From Pseudoprimorskyibacter insulae (GTDB taxonomy: Bacteria; Pseudomonadota; Alphaproteobacteria; Rhodobacterales; Rhodobacteraceae): a stretch of DNA of 64,000 bases. The stretch lies in contig NZ_OMOJ01000010.1 in NCBI RefSeq assembly GCF_900302505.1, forward strand, positions 1-64,000, written 5' to 3'. Both the position numbers and the translations under genes were made by a program. Positions 17,085 through 25,774 of the stretch are shown piece after piece (position 1 is the first letter of the stretch; each line of letters opens with the position of its first letter). The notes under the pieces are model-generated. The model searched no databases. It was not told the origin of the DNA and worked only from the letters and a program-made list of their open reading frames with translations.

Positions 17085-18098
17085 TCAGTCTTCCGCGCGC
17101 TGCCAGCGGGCGTGAAGATCGTTCAGTACCTCTTGCGCATTGGCTTCGAACCAATTGGCAAAGGCGCTGTCATTCAATGTCATGGTCACCCCTTTGGGGC
17201 CGCGTTTCAGCGTGCCGCCCTGCGCATCGCCCAAATGCAGGGCACGGGCAGGGGCGGATTTGGCTTTGGACGGGGCAGGGGAGGCGGTCTTGGGCTGGGG
17301 CAGGGCGGACATCACCGCCTCAAACGCCTGCACCGATACATCCGCCGGATCTTGGTCGCTGCCTTCGACCAGCGCCAGATCCGCTGCGGTATAGGCCTTT
17401 TCGACCACGGCAATCAGGCTGTCAGGGTCGACGCCTGTTGCCTCCAACGCTTTGCCCAAAGCTTCCCACCGGGGGCGGCCAACGCCATGGGCGGGCCCGA
17501 TGGCGCGGATCAGGTCCGGGCCGACCATTTCCACAATGGCCAGCGCCATTGAGATCGCCGATTTTGTCACCGTCAGCACTTCGGCGACCTGCGATTGATT
17601 GCCAAAGCCCTGCGCCACCAGTTCCTGCGCGAATAGGGCCTTTTCAATATAGGACAGATCGCGCCGGGCCATGTTTTCCGAGATTTGGGCGCGGACGGCG
17701 GAGTCTTCGTCCAAGTTGGCCACAAGGGCACGGACCTTGGTCACTTTTTCGGAGAGTTTGATCGCCTCAAGACGGCGGCGGCCATAGACCAGTAGGTATT
17801 GATCGGCCTCAGTCGGGTGACGGCGTACCAAAATCGGGACGGTCTGGCCCGTTTGTTCAATCGAGGCTTTGAGATCTTCGACATCTTCCGGCTCTAGCCG
17901 GTCTTTGACGCGCAGGTCGCGGATGGTGTGCGGGTCCAGTTCCCAGACGTGGTGGGAATCCACCGCATCGCGGGCCGACCGAAGCGCCCGATTGGTGGAC
18001 ATCATCGAACCGGGCGATGCGCCACCTGCCCCCGCTGCCGCGAGGCTGTCGAGCATGGACAAACGTTTTTTCTTACTGGTCGTCATGTCCGTCCCCAT
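17085..18098 (-). CDS. repB: RepB, ParB-family centromere-binding partition protein
   Basis: 337 residues with the ParB layout: N-terminal KKKRLSMLDSLAA, box I LVYGRRRLEAIKLSE, NMARRDLSYIEKALFAQEL, a helix-turn-helix (QSQVAEVLTVTKSAISMAL) and a variable C-terminus. It binds the parS palindromes at 15705-15745 and works with RepA in partition. The start overlaps the repA end by 16 bases; the in-frame ATG at 18086 is an alternative. Confidence 0.9.
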   Translation of the reverse strand: MGTDMTTSKKKRLSMLDSLAAAGAGGASPGSMMSTNRALRSARDAVDSHHVWELDPHTIRDLRVKDRLEPEDVEDLKASIEQTGQTVPILVRRHPTEADQYLLVYGRRRLEAIKLSEKVTKVRALVANLDEDSAVRAQISENMARRDLSYIEKALFAQELVAQGFGNQSQVAEVLTVTKSAISMALAIVEMVGPDLIRAIGPAHGVGRPRWEALGKALEATGVDPDSLIAVVEKAYTAADLALVEGSDQDPADVSVQAFEAVMSALPQPKTASPAPSKAKSAPARALHLGDAQGGTLKRGPKGVTMTLNDSAFANWFEANAQEVLNDLHARWQRAED

Positions 18099-19270
18099 GT
18101 CTTTTGGATCAGGTCCGCGATTTCATCGTTCACCGCGTTCACGCTCTCGATAGCGCGGTCATAGGTGGTGCGGGTGAAGGCGCTGCGTTCGACTTCGTAG
18201 AGCGTTTGCTTGGTCAGACCGGCGTCAGAGATGGCGGTCGATTTCAGCATTGGGGCATTCAGAACGTTGTCGCCGTACATGGTGCGCAGGAAGGCAACGA
18301 TCCGGTTTTGCGGTGCGTCTGACGGTTCATACCGGGTTAGGACATAGCGCATCCAGTCGTGGCTCATGTCGGCGCCGCTCTCGGCGATCACGTCCATCAG
18401 ATCGGCGGTCATGCGCAGGAATTGCGACATGGACATCACGTCGAGCATTTCGGGGTGAATGGTGACCAGCACGCCGGTGGAGGCCGAAAGCGCCGACATG
18501 GTCAGGAAGCCAAGCTGTGGTGGGCAGTCGATGATGACCACGTCATAGTCTGATTCAACCTGTGTTAGAGCCTCTTTTACCCGGAAAAAGAACAGACCCG
18601 CGTTGCCTTGGGATAAGGCGCGGGGGGTTTCATGTTCAAATTCCATCAGTTCGAGGTTACCGGGGATCAGGTCGAGATTCGGCAGGTAGGTCTTGCGGAT
18701 CACGGCCGAAATGGGCGCGGGATCATCGTAGCGGATCGCGTCATAAAGCGTGCCGCCATCCACGAGATCAAACTCGGGCTGCACGCCGTAAAGCGCGGTC
18801 ATCGACGCCTGGGGGTCAAGGTCAATCGCCAAAACCCGGTAGCCCAGAAGGGCAAGGCGTTGCGCCAGATGGGCCGAGGTGGTGGTCTTGCCCGAGCCGC
18901 CCTTGAAGTTCATAACGCCGATGACTTGCAGATGGTCGCCTTCGCGGCGTCCGGGCAGGTAGTCACCGGGTTTTCTGGCCGTCTTTTCAAGTAGATCGCG
19001 CAGTTCTTGGATGTCATGGACGGAATAGAGCCGCCGATTGCCCGGTGTCATTTCGGGCGAGGGGCCTTTGCCATCCAGATGCAGTTTGCGCAGGTAGCTG
19101 TCGTTCACGCCCAGCAGGGTCGCGGCCTCACCCGAGGTGAATTTGCGCATGGCCTTTTCGGCGTCGGGGGGAAAGAGGCTTTCGCGCTGCGAATGCAATT
19201 GGCCAGCGAGCCATTCGGAATGGTCGCGGATGACAGAGTTGAGATCTGCGGTCTTTGTGTCTTTGCTCAT
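18083..19270 (-). CDS. repA: RepA, ParA-family partition ATPase
   Basis: 395 residues: an N-terminal helix-turn-helix (GEAATLLGVNDSYLRKLHLD), then a ParA ATPase with deviant Walker A (FKGGSGKTTTSAHLAQ), Walker A' VLAIDLDPQAS and Walker B VVIIDCPPQLGF. Drives plasmid partition with RepB and represses the repABC promoter. First gene of the operon; the promoter must lie in 19271-19427. Confidence 0.92.
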   Translation of the reverse strand: MSKDTKTADLNSVIRDHSEWLAGQLHSQRESLFPPDAEKAMRKFTSGEAATLLGVNDSYLRKLHLDGKGPSPEMTPGNRRLYSVHDIQELRDLLEKTARKPGDYLPGRREGDHLQVIGVMNFKGGSGKTTTSAHLAQRLALLGYRVLAIDLDPQASMTALYGVQPEFDLVDGGTLYDAIRYDDPAPISAVIRKTYLPNLDLIPGNLELMEFEHETPRALSQGNAGLFFFRVKEALTQVESDYDVVIIDCPPQLGFLTMSALSASTGVLVTIHPEMLDVMSMSQFLRMTADLMDVIAESGADMSHDWMRYVLTRYEPSDAPQNRIVAFLRTMYGDNVLNAPMLKSTAISDAGLTKQTLYEVERSAFTRTTYDRAIESVNAVNDEIADLIQKTWGRT

Positions 19271-19427
19271 TGCCCGACTGCCTTTGTGGCGTGTTCACGG
19301 AGTTTGACGTTTATCGCCAATTTTTCGTGACTATTGCCCAGACCGTGGGTGGCGTGCAAGTGTTTTCTAGTCTGGCCGGTATGTTGGGCGCGGGGATTGG
19401 TGCCTGAAAACAGGCTCTAACACAGGG

Positions 19428-20321
19428 CTAAACGCCTGAACAGACCTCGGTCAGGAAGTCCAGAAACACCCTCAGGCGGGGGGACATCAGGCGGCGACTG
19501 GAGTAGACGGCCGAGAGTTGCGACGCCGCCAGATCCAGCGAGATATTGGCAAACACCTCTTTCAGCGTACCTGCGGCCAGCTGATCGCGGCAGTACCGGC
19601 GGGGCAGGAGCGCGGCTCCGCCGCCGCTCATGACGGCTTGGCGGACGATCAGCGGGTCGTCGGTGCGGCTGATCCCGGTCTGCATGTCGATCTGCGCGGC
19701 GCGGCCTAGCACGTGCACCGGCAGGCGGGGCAGGGCATATCGGCGTTCGCAGATGGCGACATAGGCCGGAACCTCGGCGGGGTCTGGCGCGGCGGGAAGG
19801 GCGGCGGCGACCTTGGGCGAGGCGACCCAAACCAAAGGCCCGGCAATCAGCTTGCGCGCCACCAGATCGGAATCTTCCAGCGCGCCGACCACAACGGCGA
19901 TGTCGCATCCTTCGGGCAGCACCTCTTTGCCCGGCGAGGTGCCAAGATCGAGAGCGACTTCGGGATAGCGGGCGTGAAAGGCGGGTAGGCGCGGGGCCAG
20001 CACCTCTTGGGCGAAGGCGGGGGGCAGAGATACGGTCAGCCGTCCGCGCGGCGTCTGGGTCAGCCCCATCATCAGCGCATCGGCTTCGCGGGCCTGTTCG
20101 CTGATGGCCTGCGCCAATTGCACAAAGGTTTCGCCTTCGCCGGTCAGCCGCAAACTGCGGGTGCTGCGTTCAACCAAGCGCAGGCCAAGCGCCTCTTCCA
20201 GGCGCGCCAAGGCGGTCGAAACCGATGACTTCGGCATATTCAAACGGGTGGCGGCGGCGGTGATCCCGCCGGTTTCAGCAATCGCCACGAACACAGGCAA
20301 ATCGTCGATCTTCCAGCGCAT
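19428..20321 (-). CDS. LysR-family regulator next to the LigB-LigA dioxygenase
   Basis: 297 residues with an N-terminal LysR winged HTH (VFVAIAETGGITAAATRLNMPKSSVSTALARLEEALG) and a C-terminal effector domain. Divergent from the dioxygenase gene with 108 bases between, the usual layout for a LysR activator of an aromatic-degradation gene. The ligand is probably an aromatic acid such as gallate, inferred from the neighbour only. Confidence 0.85.
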   Translation of the reverse strand: MRWKIDDLPVFVAIAETGGITAAATRLNMPKSSVSTALARLEEALGLRLVERSTRSLRLTGEGETFVQLAQAISEQAREADALMMGLTQTPRGRLTVSLPPAFAQEVLAPRLPAFHARYPEVALDLGTSPGKEVLPEGCDIAVVVGALEDSDLVARKLIAGPLVWVASPKVAAALPAAPDPAEVPAYVAICERRYALPRLPVHVLGRAAQIDMQTGISRTDDPLIVRQAVMSGGGAALLPRRYCRDQLAAGTLKEVFANISLDLAASQLSAVYSSRRLMSPRLRVFLDFLTEVCSGV

Positions 20322-20336
20322 GAGGGCCCTTTATTG

Positions 20337-20382
20337 TCCGAATAATTGAACGCTGATGACGGTATTAGCATGATTGTTCGGA
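20337..20382. promoter_or_regulatory. LysR-type inverted repeat in divergent promoter region
   Basis: TCCGAATAAT (20337-20346) and ATTGTTCGGA (20373-20382) are inverted copies with one mismatch, 26 bases apart, between the LysR gene and the dioxygenase. Suitable as binding half-sites of the LysR protein. Confidence 0.45.
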
Positions 20383-20429
20383 TATATGGAAGGCGTTAGC
20401 GAGTAGAGAACACGATAGGAGGACATATC

Positions 20430-21710
20430 ATGGCTCGACTCATTGGCGGCATCGGCGCGTCACATTCCCCCACCATTGGCTTTGCCAAGGACACCGGCAA
20501 ACGAAATGATCCGGCCTGGGCGCCGATCTTTGAAGGGTTTGACGTGGTGCGCGACTGGGTCAAGGAAAAGGAAATCGACGTCATTTTCCTGATCTACAAT
20601 GACCATGTGACCTCGTTCTACTTCGACCATTATCCGTTCTTCTCCATGGGGATAGACGCGGAATATGTGCCAGCGGATGAAGGTGGCGGCCCGCGTGATG
20701 TGCCGCCCGCCAAGGGGCATCTGGGGCTAAGCCAGCATATCGCCATGGCCCTGACTGCGGATGAGTTCGATATGTCCTTCTTTCAGGGTAAGCCGGTTGA
20801 TCATGGGTTTTTGTCGCCGCTGTCGATGCTCGGCGATGAAAATGGCGCGTGGCAGGGCAAGGTTGTGCCGCTGCATTGCGGTTTGCTGCAATTGCCGATC
20901 CCCACGCCCAAACGCATGTGGAAGCTGGGCAAATCGCTGCGCAAAGCGATTGAGAGCTATCCCGAGGATATCAACGTCGCGATCATGGCAACCGGCGGGC
21001 TGTCGCATCAGGTGCATGGTGAACGCGCCGGGTTCCTGAACGAAGACTGGGACGAGCGGTTCTTGGATCTGCTTCATTCTGAGCCGCAGACCTTGGTGGA
21101 TATGCGCTTGGCCGAGTATGTGGTCAACGGCGGCATGGAAGGGGCCGAGGTGATCATGTGGCTGATCATGCGCGGGGCCTTGTCGGACGATGTGTCCTTG
21201 GTGCATCGCGCCACCTATGCGCCATCGGTGACCAATATCGCGACGCTGATTTTCGAAGATCAAGGCACGACCCCCGATGCCGCCGAGCTTGAGGCCTATC
21301 GCGCCCATATGGGCTATCATCTGGCCGGGGCCGAAACCGTGGCGGGCACCTATCCGTTCACCCATGCGGTCAGTCAGGCGAATTTCCGGCTCAACAGCTT
21401 TTTGCACGATCTGATCATTCCGGCGCACCGGGCGCGGTTTGTCGATGACTTCGATGCGCTGGCGGCGGAATGGGGCCTGACCGATGACGAGATTGATTTG
21501 GTCAAGGGCCGTAAGTGGATTGAGCTGATCCGGCGCGGCGTGTCTTTCTTTATGCTGGAAAAGATGGCCGCCGTGGTCGGCGTCTCCAACCCGGAGGTCT
21601 ATGCCGCCTTCCGGGGCGAAACGCTGGACGAATTTCTGGCGACGCGCAAAGTGCCGATGAAATACTCGGTCGCTGGGGGCGATAAGGTCCGCCAGATCGA
21701 CAAGGCGTAA
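20430..21710 (+). CDS. Class III extradiol dioxygenase, LigB-LigA fusion (gallate dioxygenase-like)
   Basis: 426 residues. Residues about 1-280 are the LigB catalytic fold, with metal-ligand histidines in GASHSPTI and YNDHVTSF. The last ~120 residues (LHDLIIPAHRARFVDDFDALAAEWGLTDDEIDLVKGR) are a LigA-like subunit joined in one chain. This fusion and length are those of gallate dioxygenases (DesB/GalA), which open the gallate ring to 4-oxalomesaconate using Fe(II) and O2; protocatechuate or 3-O-methylgallate are other possible substrates. A good SD (AGGAGG, 20416-20421) precedes the ATG. No downstream meta-pathway gene follows; only debris comes next. Confidence 0.85.
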   Translation: MARLIGGIGASHSPTIGFAKDTGKRNDPAWAPIFEGFDVVRDWVKEKEIDVIFLIYNDHVTSFYFDHYPFFSMGIDAEYVPADEGGGPRDVPPAKGHLGLSQHIAMALTADEFDMSFFQGKPVDHGFLSPLSMLGDENGAWQGKVVPLHCGLLQLPIPTPKRMWKLGKSLRKAIESYPEDINVAIMATGGLSHQVHGERAGFLNEDWDERFLDLLHSEPQTLVDMRLAEYVVNGGMEGAEVIMWLIMRGALSDDVSLVHRATYAPSVTNIATLIFEDQGTTPDAAELEAYRAHMGYHLAGAETVAGTYPFTHAVSQANFRLNSFLHDLIIPAHRARFVDDFDALAAEWGLTDDEIDLVKGRKWIELIRRGVSFFMLEKMAAVVGVSNPEVYAAFRGETLDEFLATRKVPMKYSVAGGDKVRQIDKA

Positions 21711-21822
21711 TTGACGAAACCTTTGACCCATGGGCCTAGGCCTGTGGGTCTTGTTGTTTGCGGGGGCAGTACTGTTTGCCTGTCCAGAGAGTGCGCGGCA
21801 GGCGGCGTGATGGGGCAGGGCG

Positions 21823-22021
21823 TCAGAGACCGGCAGCTTTGGTCAGGTTCACCCGGAACCGGTCGCGGCGGCGCTGGTAGCGGCGGGTCATCTCGGCCGA
21901 GGCGTGCCCCAGTTGCTTCTGGACGTAGCGCTCATCGACTTCTGCCGAGCTGGCGAGACCGGCGCGCAAACTGTGGCCGGAGAACAGCGCCAGACGCTCT
22001 TTCTCGGGCAGGTCGGATCGA
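21823..22021 (-). pseudogene. C-terminal fragment of the tyrosine recombinase, inverted repeat copy
   Basis: 66 codons from SDLPEKERLALFSGHSLRAG to LTKAAGL and a stop, the same protein sequence as the end of the recombinase at 12976-14091 but in the opposite direction. It carries HxxR, LGH and the catalytic Tyr but lacks the rest. At 22021 it meets the end of an IS3-type fragment. The upstream peptide in this frame (to 22143) is IS antisense and not part of it. Confidence 0.85.
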
Positions 22022-22655
22022 CTGAACCGCGCCGGGTTTTCCGGAGGCTCCAACTGCTGAGTGGGATGGAGCATCATGAGCAAGCCTACGAACAAGTTTT
22101 CCCCGGAAGTACGCGAACGCGCGGTGCGGATCGTACTCGACAATGAGGGTCAGCACGGATCTCGCTGGCAGGCGATCACGTCGATTTCTGCGAAGATCGG
22201 ATGTTCGGCGAACACGCGGAATGACTGGGTCAAGAAGGCTGAGGTCGACGGCGGCAAGCGCGCGGGCGTCTCGAGCGAGATGGCCGAGAGGATGAAGGCG
22301 TTGGAGCGGGAGAACCGGGAACTGCGCCAAGCGAACGAGATCCTGCGCAAGGCGTCGGCTTATTTTGCAATGGCGGAGCTCGACCGCCGGTCGAAGTGAT
22401 GGTGGATTTCATTGAGGCGCATCGTAATGCGCACGGGGTCGAGCCGATCTGCGCGGTGCTGCCGATCGCCCCTTCTACCTATTACGATCACCTGGCGAAG
22501 CGGGCTGATCCAGCGCAATTGTCTTATCGCGCCGGTCGTATTGTCGCCCTGCGTCCCGAGATCGAACGCGTCTAGGAGGAGAACTACCAAGTCTACGGCG
22601 TCCGCAAAGTATGGCGCCAGCTTGTCCGGGAAGGGTTCGATGTCGCGCGTTGCGG
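22022..22655 (+). mobile_element. IS3-family remnant (orfA and start of orfB)
   Basis: Begins near TGAACCGCGCCGGGTTTTCC, an IS3-type end. An intact orfA (22076-22399) is followed by the start of orfB ([32 protein letters not shown]) in the next frame; orfB has an in-frame TAG at 22573 and stops abruptly near 22655 where etfA sequence begins. The DDE core is gone, so it is inactive. Confidence 0.75.
22076..22399 (+). CDS. IS3-family OrfA (transposase HTH subunit), in a truncated element
   Basis: 107 residues: [20 protein letters not shown], an HTH of the HTH_21/transposase-8 type, and a leucine zipper ([26 protein letters not shown]). OrfA binds IS ends and in IS3 elements is joined to OrfB by frameshifting. 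Without orfB it can at most act as a repressor. Confidence 0.75.
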   Translation: MSKPTNKFSPEVRERAVRIVLDNEGQHGSRWQAITSISAKIGCSANTRNDWVKKAEVDGGKRAGVSSEMAERMKALERENRELRQANEILRKASAYFAMAELDRRSK

Positions 22656-22783
22656 GCATGAAGGACTCAAAGGTCATCGTCGCGATCAACAAAGACGAAG
22701 AAGCCCCGATCTTCCAAGTCGCCGACTTCGGCCTCGTCGCGGACCTCTTCGACGCCGTCCCCGAACTGACCGGGAAGGTGTGA
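22656..22783 (+). pseudogene. etfA: Electron transfer flavoprotein alpha subunit, C-terminal fragment
   Basis: The last ~42 codons read [20 protein letters not shown], then [20 protein letters not shown], nearly diagnostic of the FAD-binding end of EtfA. The 5' part is replaced by IS3 sequence. A native stop ends it at 22783. This is debris of a chromosomal gene. Confidence 0.8.
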
Positions 22784-23287
22784 CTATGTAATTTCGACTA
22801 TTTTGCGATATTTCGTGCATCATGTCCGTCTCAACGGCATGAACCTGCGGAACCGTGTGGCACTGTACATCAATAGGGCCAGACGCTACGCCGACAGGAT
22901 CCGAGGTCGCATTCTCGGGAACCAGAGACCCACCGTTGGCCCAAAGCAAAGCCGACAATACGCCGTTAAGCGGCGATCCGTTCCGGGCGTCACGATGGCC
23001 CCGCGACGTGGTTTCCGTCTGCTCATGCGAAAGAACGATGGCGAGACGCGGAGCTTGAAAGGAATTTTGTCATTGGCCGCAAAAAATGTACGGTGATTTC
23101 GGAAACAAATTCCCATCCTTCGGTCTTGGCTCTTGTGTTTCTGCTCCCAAGTCTCCATCTGTGGCGTGCTAACGTGATTCTCTGCGACCCTCTGCTTCCG
23201 TTCATCCGGCTACAGTCGATCTCTAAGTCTGACTTTGCCGGGCTGCCGCATGTTGTGGGCAGCATTCTAGAACAGGAGACCACGGAT
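22784..23287 (+). other. Intergenic: degraded Xre-like start, then csp leader
   Basis: Around 22790-22870 the sequence resembles the upstream and first codons of the Xre-type gene at 54841 (shared GCGATATTTCG, CATGAACxTxCGGxACCGTGTGGCAC), but the frame here is ruined after about 11 codons. From about 23090 to 23287 lies a long leader before cspA, normal for cold-shock genes. No other gene is supported. Confidence 0.5.
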
Positions 23288-23494
23288 ATGGCTAATGGCA
23301 CCGTGAAATTTTTCAACACTCAAAAAGGCTTCGGCTTCATCGAAACCGAAACCGGTGGCAAGGACGTTTTCGTCCACATCTCTGCTGTTGAGCGCGCTGG
23401 CCTGACCGGCCTGTCGGACGCCCAGAAGGTGACTTTCGACGTAGAAACCGGTCGTGACGGCCGCGAAAGCGCGACCAATCTCGCGCTCGCATAA
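23288..23494 (+). CDS. csp: Cold-shock protein, CspA family
   Basis: 68-residue OB-fold RNA chaperone. RNP1 (KGFGFIE) and RNP2 (VFVHISA) are present; the start MANGTVKFFN is typical of alphaproteobacterial Csp. A good SD (AGGAG) stands just upstream of the ATG. Probably post-transcriptionally regulated through its ~190-base leader. The stop is followed by a strong hairpin and then the desaturase gene. Confidence 0.93.
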   Translation: MANGTVKFFNTQKGFGFIETETGGKDVFVHISAVERAGLTGLSDAQKVTFDVETGRDGRESATNLALA

Positions 23495-24563
23495 ACGCGA
23501 CGCTCGGGCTCTCTCCTCAGAGAGCCCGGGCACCGCGACCGACTTCAGTTCCAGCACCGAAGGTCCGGTTGATGCCGGTCAATGGAACCGTGTGCTGACC
23601 CGGTATCGGGCGCCCGACCCCGTGCGCAGCGTTCTGGAATTGATCGTCACGCTTGTGCCGTTTTTCGCGATCTGGGCAGTGGCGTGGTGGGTGCTTTCAT
23701 ACAGCACCGCGCTGGCCTTGTTTCTGGCGCTCGTGAATTCGGCCTTTGCCGTGCGGCTGTTCGTGATCCAGCATGATTGCGGCCATGCCTCTTACTTCCG
23801 CAGCAAGCAACTTTGCAATTGGCTCGGACGCGCTATCGGCGTGATCACCCTCACGCCCTATGACGTCTGGCGCGAAACCCACGCCATCCACCATTCCTCC
23901 ACTGGCAACCTCGACCGGCGCGGTGTTGGCGACTTGCCGACCCTGACTGTGGATGAGTACCGTGCGAAAAGTCTGGTTGGGCGGGGCCTGTACAGGCTTG
24001 TCCGGCATCCGCTGTTCCTGTTCGGAATAGCGCCCTTCTACACCTTCTTCCTGCAGAACCGCCTTCCGGTCGGTCTCATGTGGTCGGGGTGGAAATACTG
24101 GCTTAGCGCCATGGCCACGAACGCCGCAATCGCTGCGTTCCTCTCTGCTGTGATCTGGTTCGGCGGATGGCAAGTGGTACTCATTGTTTACCTTCCCACG
24201 ATGTTCCTCGGGGCAAGCATCGGCGTATGGTTTTTCTACGTCCAGCACCAGTTCGAGCACACCAGCTGGAACAGCGAAGCGGACTGGGCCATTCAGAACG
24301 CTGCCCTTGAGGGCAGCTCGCACTACGATCTTCCGCCAATCTTGCGCTGGGTCACGGGAAACATCGGCGTTCACCACGTCCACCATCTCGCCAGCCGGAT
24401 CCCGTTCTATCGCCTTCCTGAAGTGCTTCGCGACCATGACGCGCTGGTGAATTTGAACCGTGTGACCCTGCGCGAAAGCCTAAGTTGTGCCCGCCTCGCG
24501 CTTTGGGATCAGAGCGGACGCCGGTTGGTGACATTCGCGGAGGCACGACGTCTGCCGGCGTAA
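23454..24563 (+). CDS. Membrane fatty acid desaturase
   Basis: Di-iron acyl-lipid desaturase. The three histidine boxes are visible (HDCGHASYF, HAIHH, HHVHH) with hydrophobic membrane segments between (about residues 60-105 and 185-260 of this frame). Introduces double bases into acyl chains to keep membranes fluid. The start is unclear: the GTG at 23454 overlaps csp and runs through the hairpin; the GTG at 23592 leaves out conserved-looking residues. Coupling to csp suggests a cold-response pair. Confidence 0.8.
   Translation: MTAAKARPISRSHKRDARALSSESPGTATDFSSSTEGPVDAGQWNRVLTRYRAPDPVRSVLELIVTLVPFFAIWAVAWWVLSYSTALALFLALVNSAFAVRLFVIQHDCGHASYFRSKQLCNWLGRAIGVITLTPYDVWRETHAIHHSSTGNLDRRGVGDLPTLTVDEYRAKSLVGRGLYRLVRHPLFLFGIAPFYTFFLQNRLPVGLMWSGWKYWLSAMATNAAIAAFLSAVIWFGGWQVVLIVYLPTMFLGASIGVWFFYVQHQFEHTSWNSEADWAIQNAALEGSSHYDLPPILRWVTGNIGVHHVHHLASRIPFYRLPEVLRDHDALVNLNRVTLRESLSCARLALWDQSGRRLVTFAEARRLPA
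23505..23528 (+). terminator. Hairpin after csp without U-tract
   Basis: Perfect 10-bp stem CGGGCTCTCT / AGAGAGCCCG with a 4-base loop, 10 bases after the csp stop. No T-run follows, so it may stabilise the csp mRNA 3' end or attenuate reading into the desaturase rather than terminate fully. Confidence 0.55.
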
Positions 24564-24612
24564 TCCGGCTACAAGTTAATATCGCCTACAACCATCTCGG
24601 GAGAAAGCCATC

Positions 24613-25290
24613 ATGACGCGCTTCAGCACGGAAGGTAAAACGGCAACGGGCCGGGATCTCTTCAAGGACACAAAGGAAAAGAAGGCGGTGGAACGGTCAT
24701 CGGATACGCCGGTGGCGATCCAACTGGGCGAACATGGGCGGTACCAGATCAAATCCGGTCGCCTTTCCGGGGAATACGTAGCCCGGGCCTTTCCGAAACC
24801 GCCGACAAACGCACGCGGCCTGATTGCCGAAGCAAGAGGGGCGACGGAAGAGGCTGCGATCGCCGCATTGCACGAAGTCATCGACGCACGGGAAGTCCGA
24901 AGAACAGACGATCGTCGGGCCGATCCGACAACAGGCTTTTCAATTCCGAGCATTGAAGAATATGCCGAAGCGATGGCCCAGGTCGCGCTTTCGCGCCCGC
25001 AACACGCTATGCTGACCGCCTTGGCCTTTGCCGAAGATGGCGGAATGTCAGAAGCAAGCTTGGCAAACGCGGCCGGATACAAATCAAGGGCGTCATCCAA
25101 TCGCGCTTTTGCCTCTGCTGGCCTGTTGATCGCCAATTATCTTTCCTTGGAAGCAACGTCTTCCGTCGCAACAGACGAACACGACGGCACAAGGTTCTTG
25201 GGATACCGCGGCAAGCAAAGAAACGATGAAGATCCGGGGAACTGGCTACTTCACGCAGAGCTGCGCGACGCCGTCAGAAACGCACGGTAA
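24613..25290 (+). CDS. Hypothetical protein with possible winged-helix C-terminus
   Basis: 225 residues, hydrophilic, no signal peptide or membrane span. The C-terminal ~100 residues (HAMLTALAFAEDGGMSEASL, ANAAGYKSRASSNRAFASAG, then GNWLLHAELRDAVR) resemble a small helical domain that I have seen near HNH or modification-dependent restriction proteins, but I cannot name the family. The purine-rich SD (GGGAGAAAG) before the ATG and the codon use support a real gene. It follows the desaturase by 49 bases. Confidence 0.6.
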   Translation: MTRFSTEGKTATGRDLFKDTKEKKAVERSSDTPVAIQLGEHGRYQIKSGRLSGEYVARAFPKPPTNARGLIAEARGATEEAAIAALHEVIDAREVRRTDDRRADPTTGFSIPSIEEYAEAMAQVALSRPQHAMLTALAFAEDGGMSEASLANAAGYKSRASSNRAFASAGLLIANYLSLEATSSVATDEHDGTRFLGYRGKQRNDEDPGNWLLHAELRDAVRNAR

Positions 25291-25774
25291 CGCCCTAGTT
25301 GCCAAGGCCCCTACCCTTCCGAGTTTGCGCTGTGTCGCTTTGAATTCAACGAGGGACAGCAGGCCACTGCGTCGACTTCGGACTCGCCCGATCAATCGAC
25401 GCCAGAACGGCCAAGCGAAGCGTCTACAAATCGGCAGGCTCTTCTCAAGGTCGATCAGCCTTGCGTCACAATTGGAATTTCAGGGTGTGTTGACCCGCTC
25501 TGCAAACGGGCAGCCGTCGCAAGGACAATAGCATCGCGACGCAAGGTGGCGCTGCAATCGACCTTGAAAACCTGTGCCTAGACTCTGGCACAGCGAAAAA
25601 TGCATCAGCGGATTTTGCGAGTGGAGAAAGTGTACTGTCAGAAATCGCGACGGTTTCCACTTCTTTTTCGCGGGTGTCATGCACGATTGAGACCACTTCG
25701 TTGGCATAACAACGAAACGAGACCCCGACCAGAACGTCTTGGTTTGTCATCACCAGTGCCGTACGCTCATAAAT
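25291..25774 (-). pseudogene. RpiR/MurR-type regulator remnant (SIS-domain part)
   Basis: In the minus strand from 25753 to about 25520 the frame reads TNQDVLVGVSFRCYANEVVS, then VETVAISDSTLSPLAKSADA, then SRSIAAPP, the sugar-phosphate isomerase (SIS) domain of RpiR regulators. There is no N-terminal HTH and the last ~20 residues look shifted. The rest of this gap (25291-25465) holds nothing that I recognise. Confidence 0.6.
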
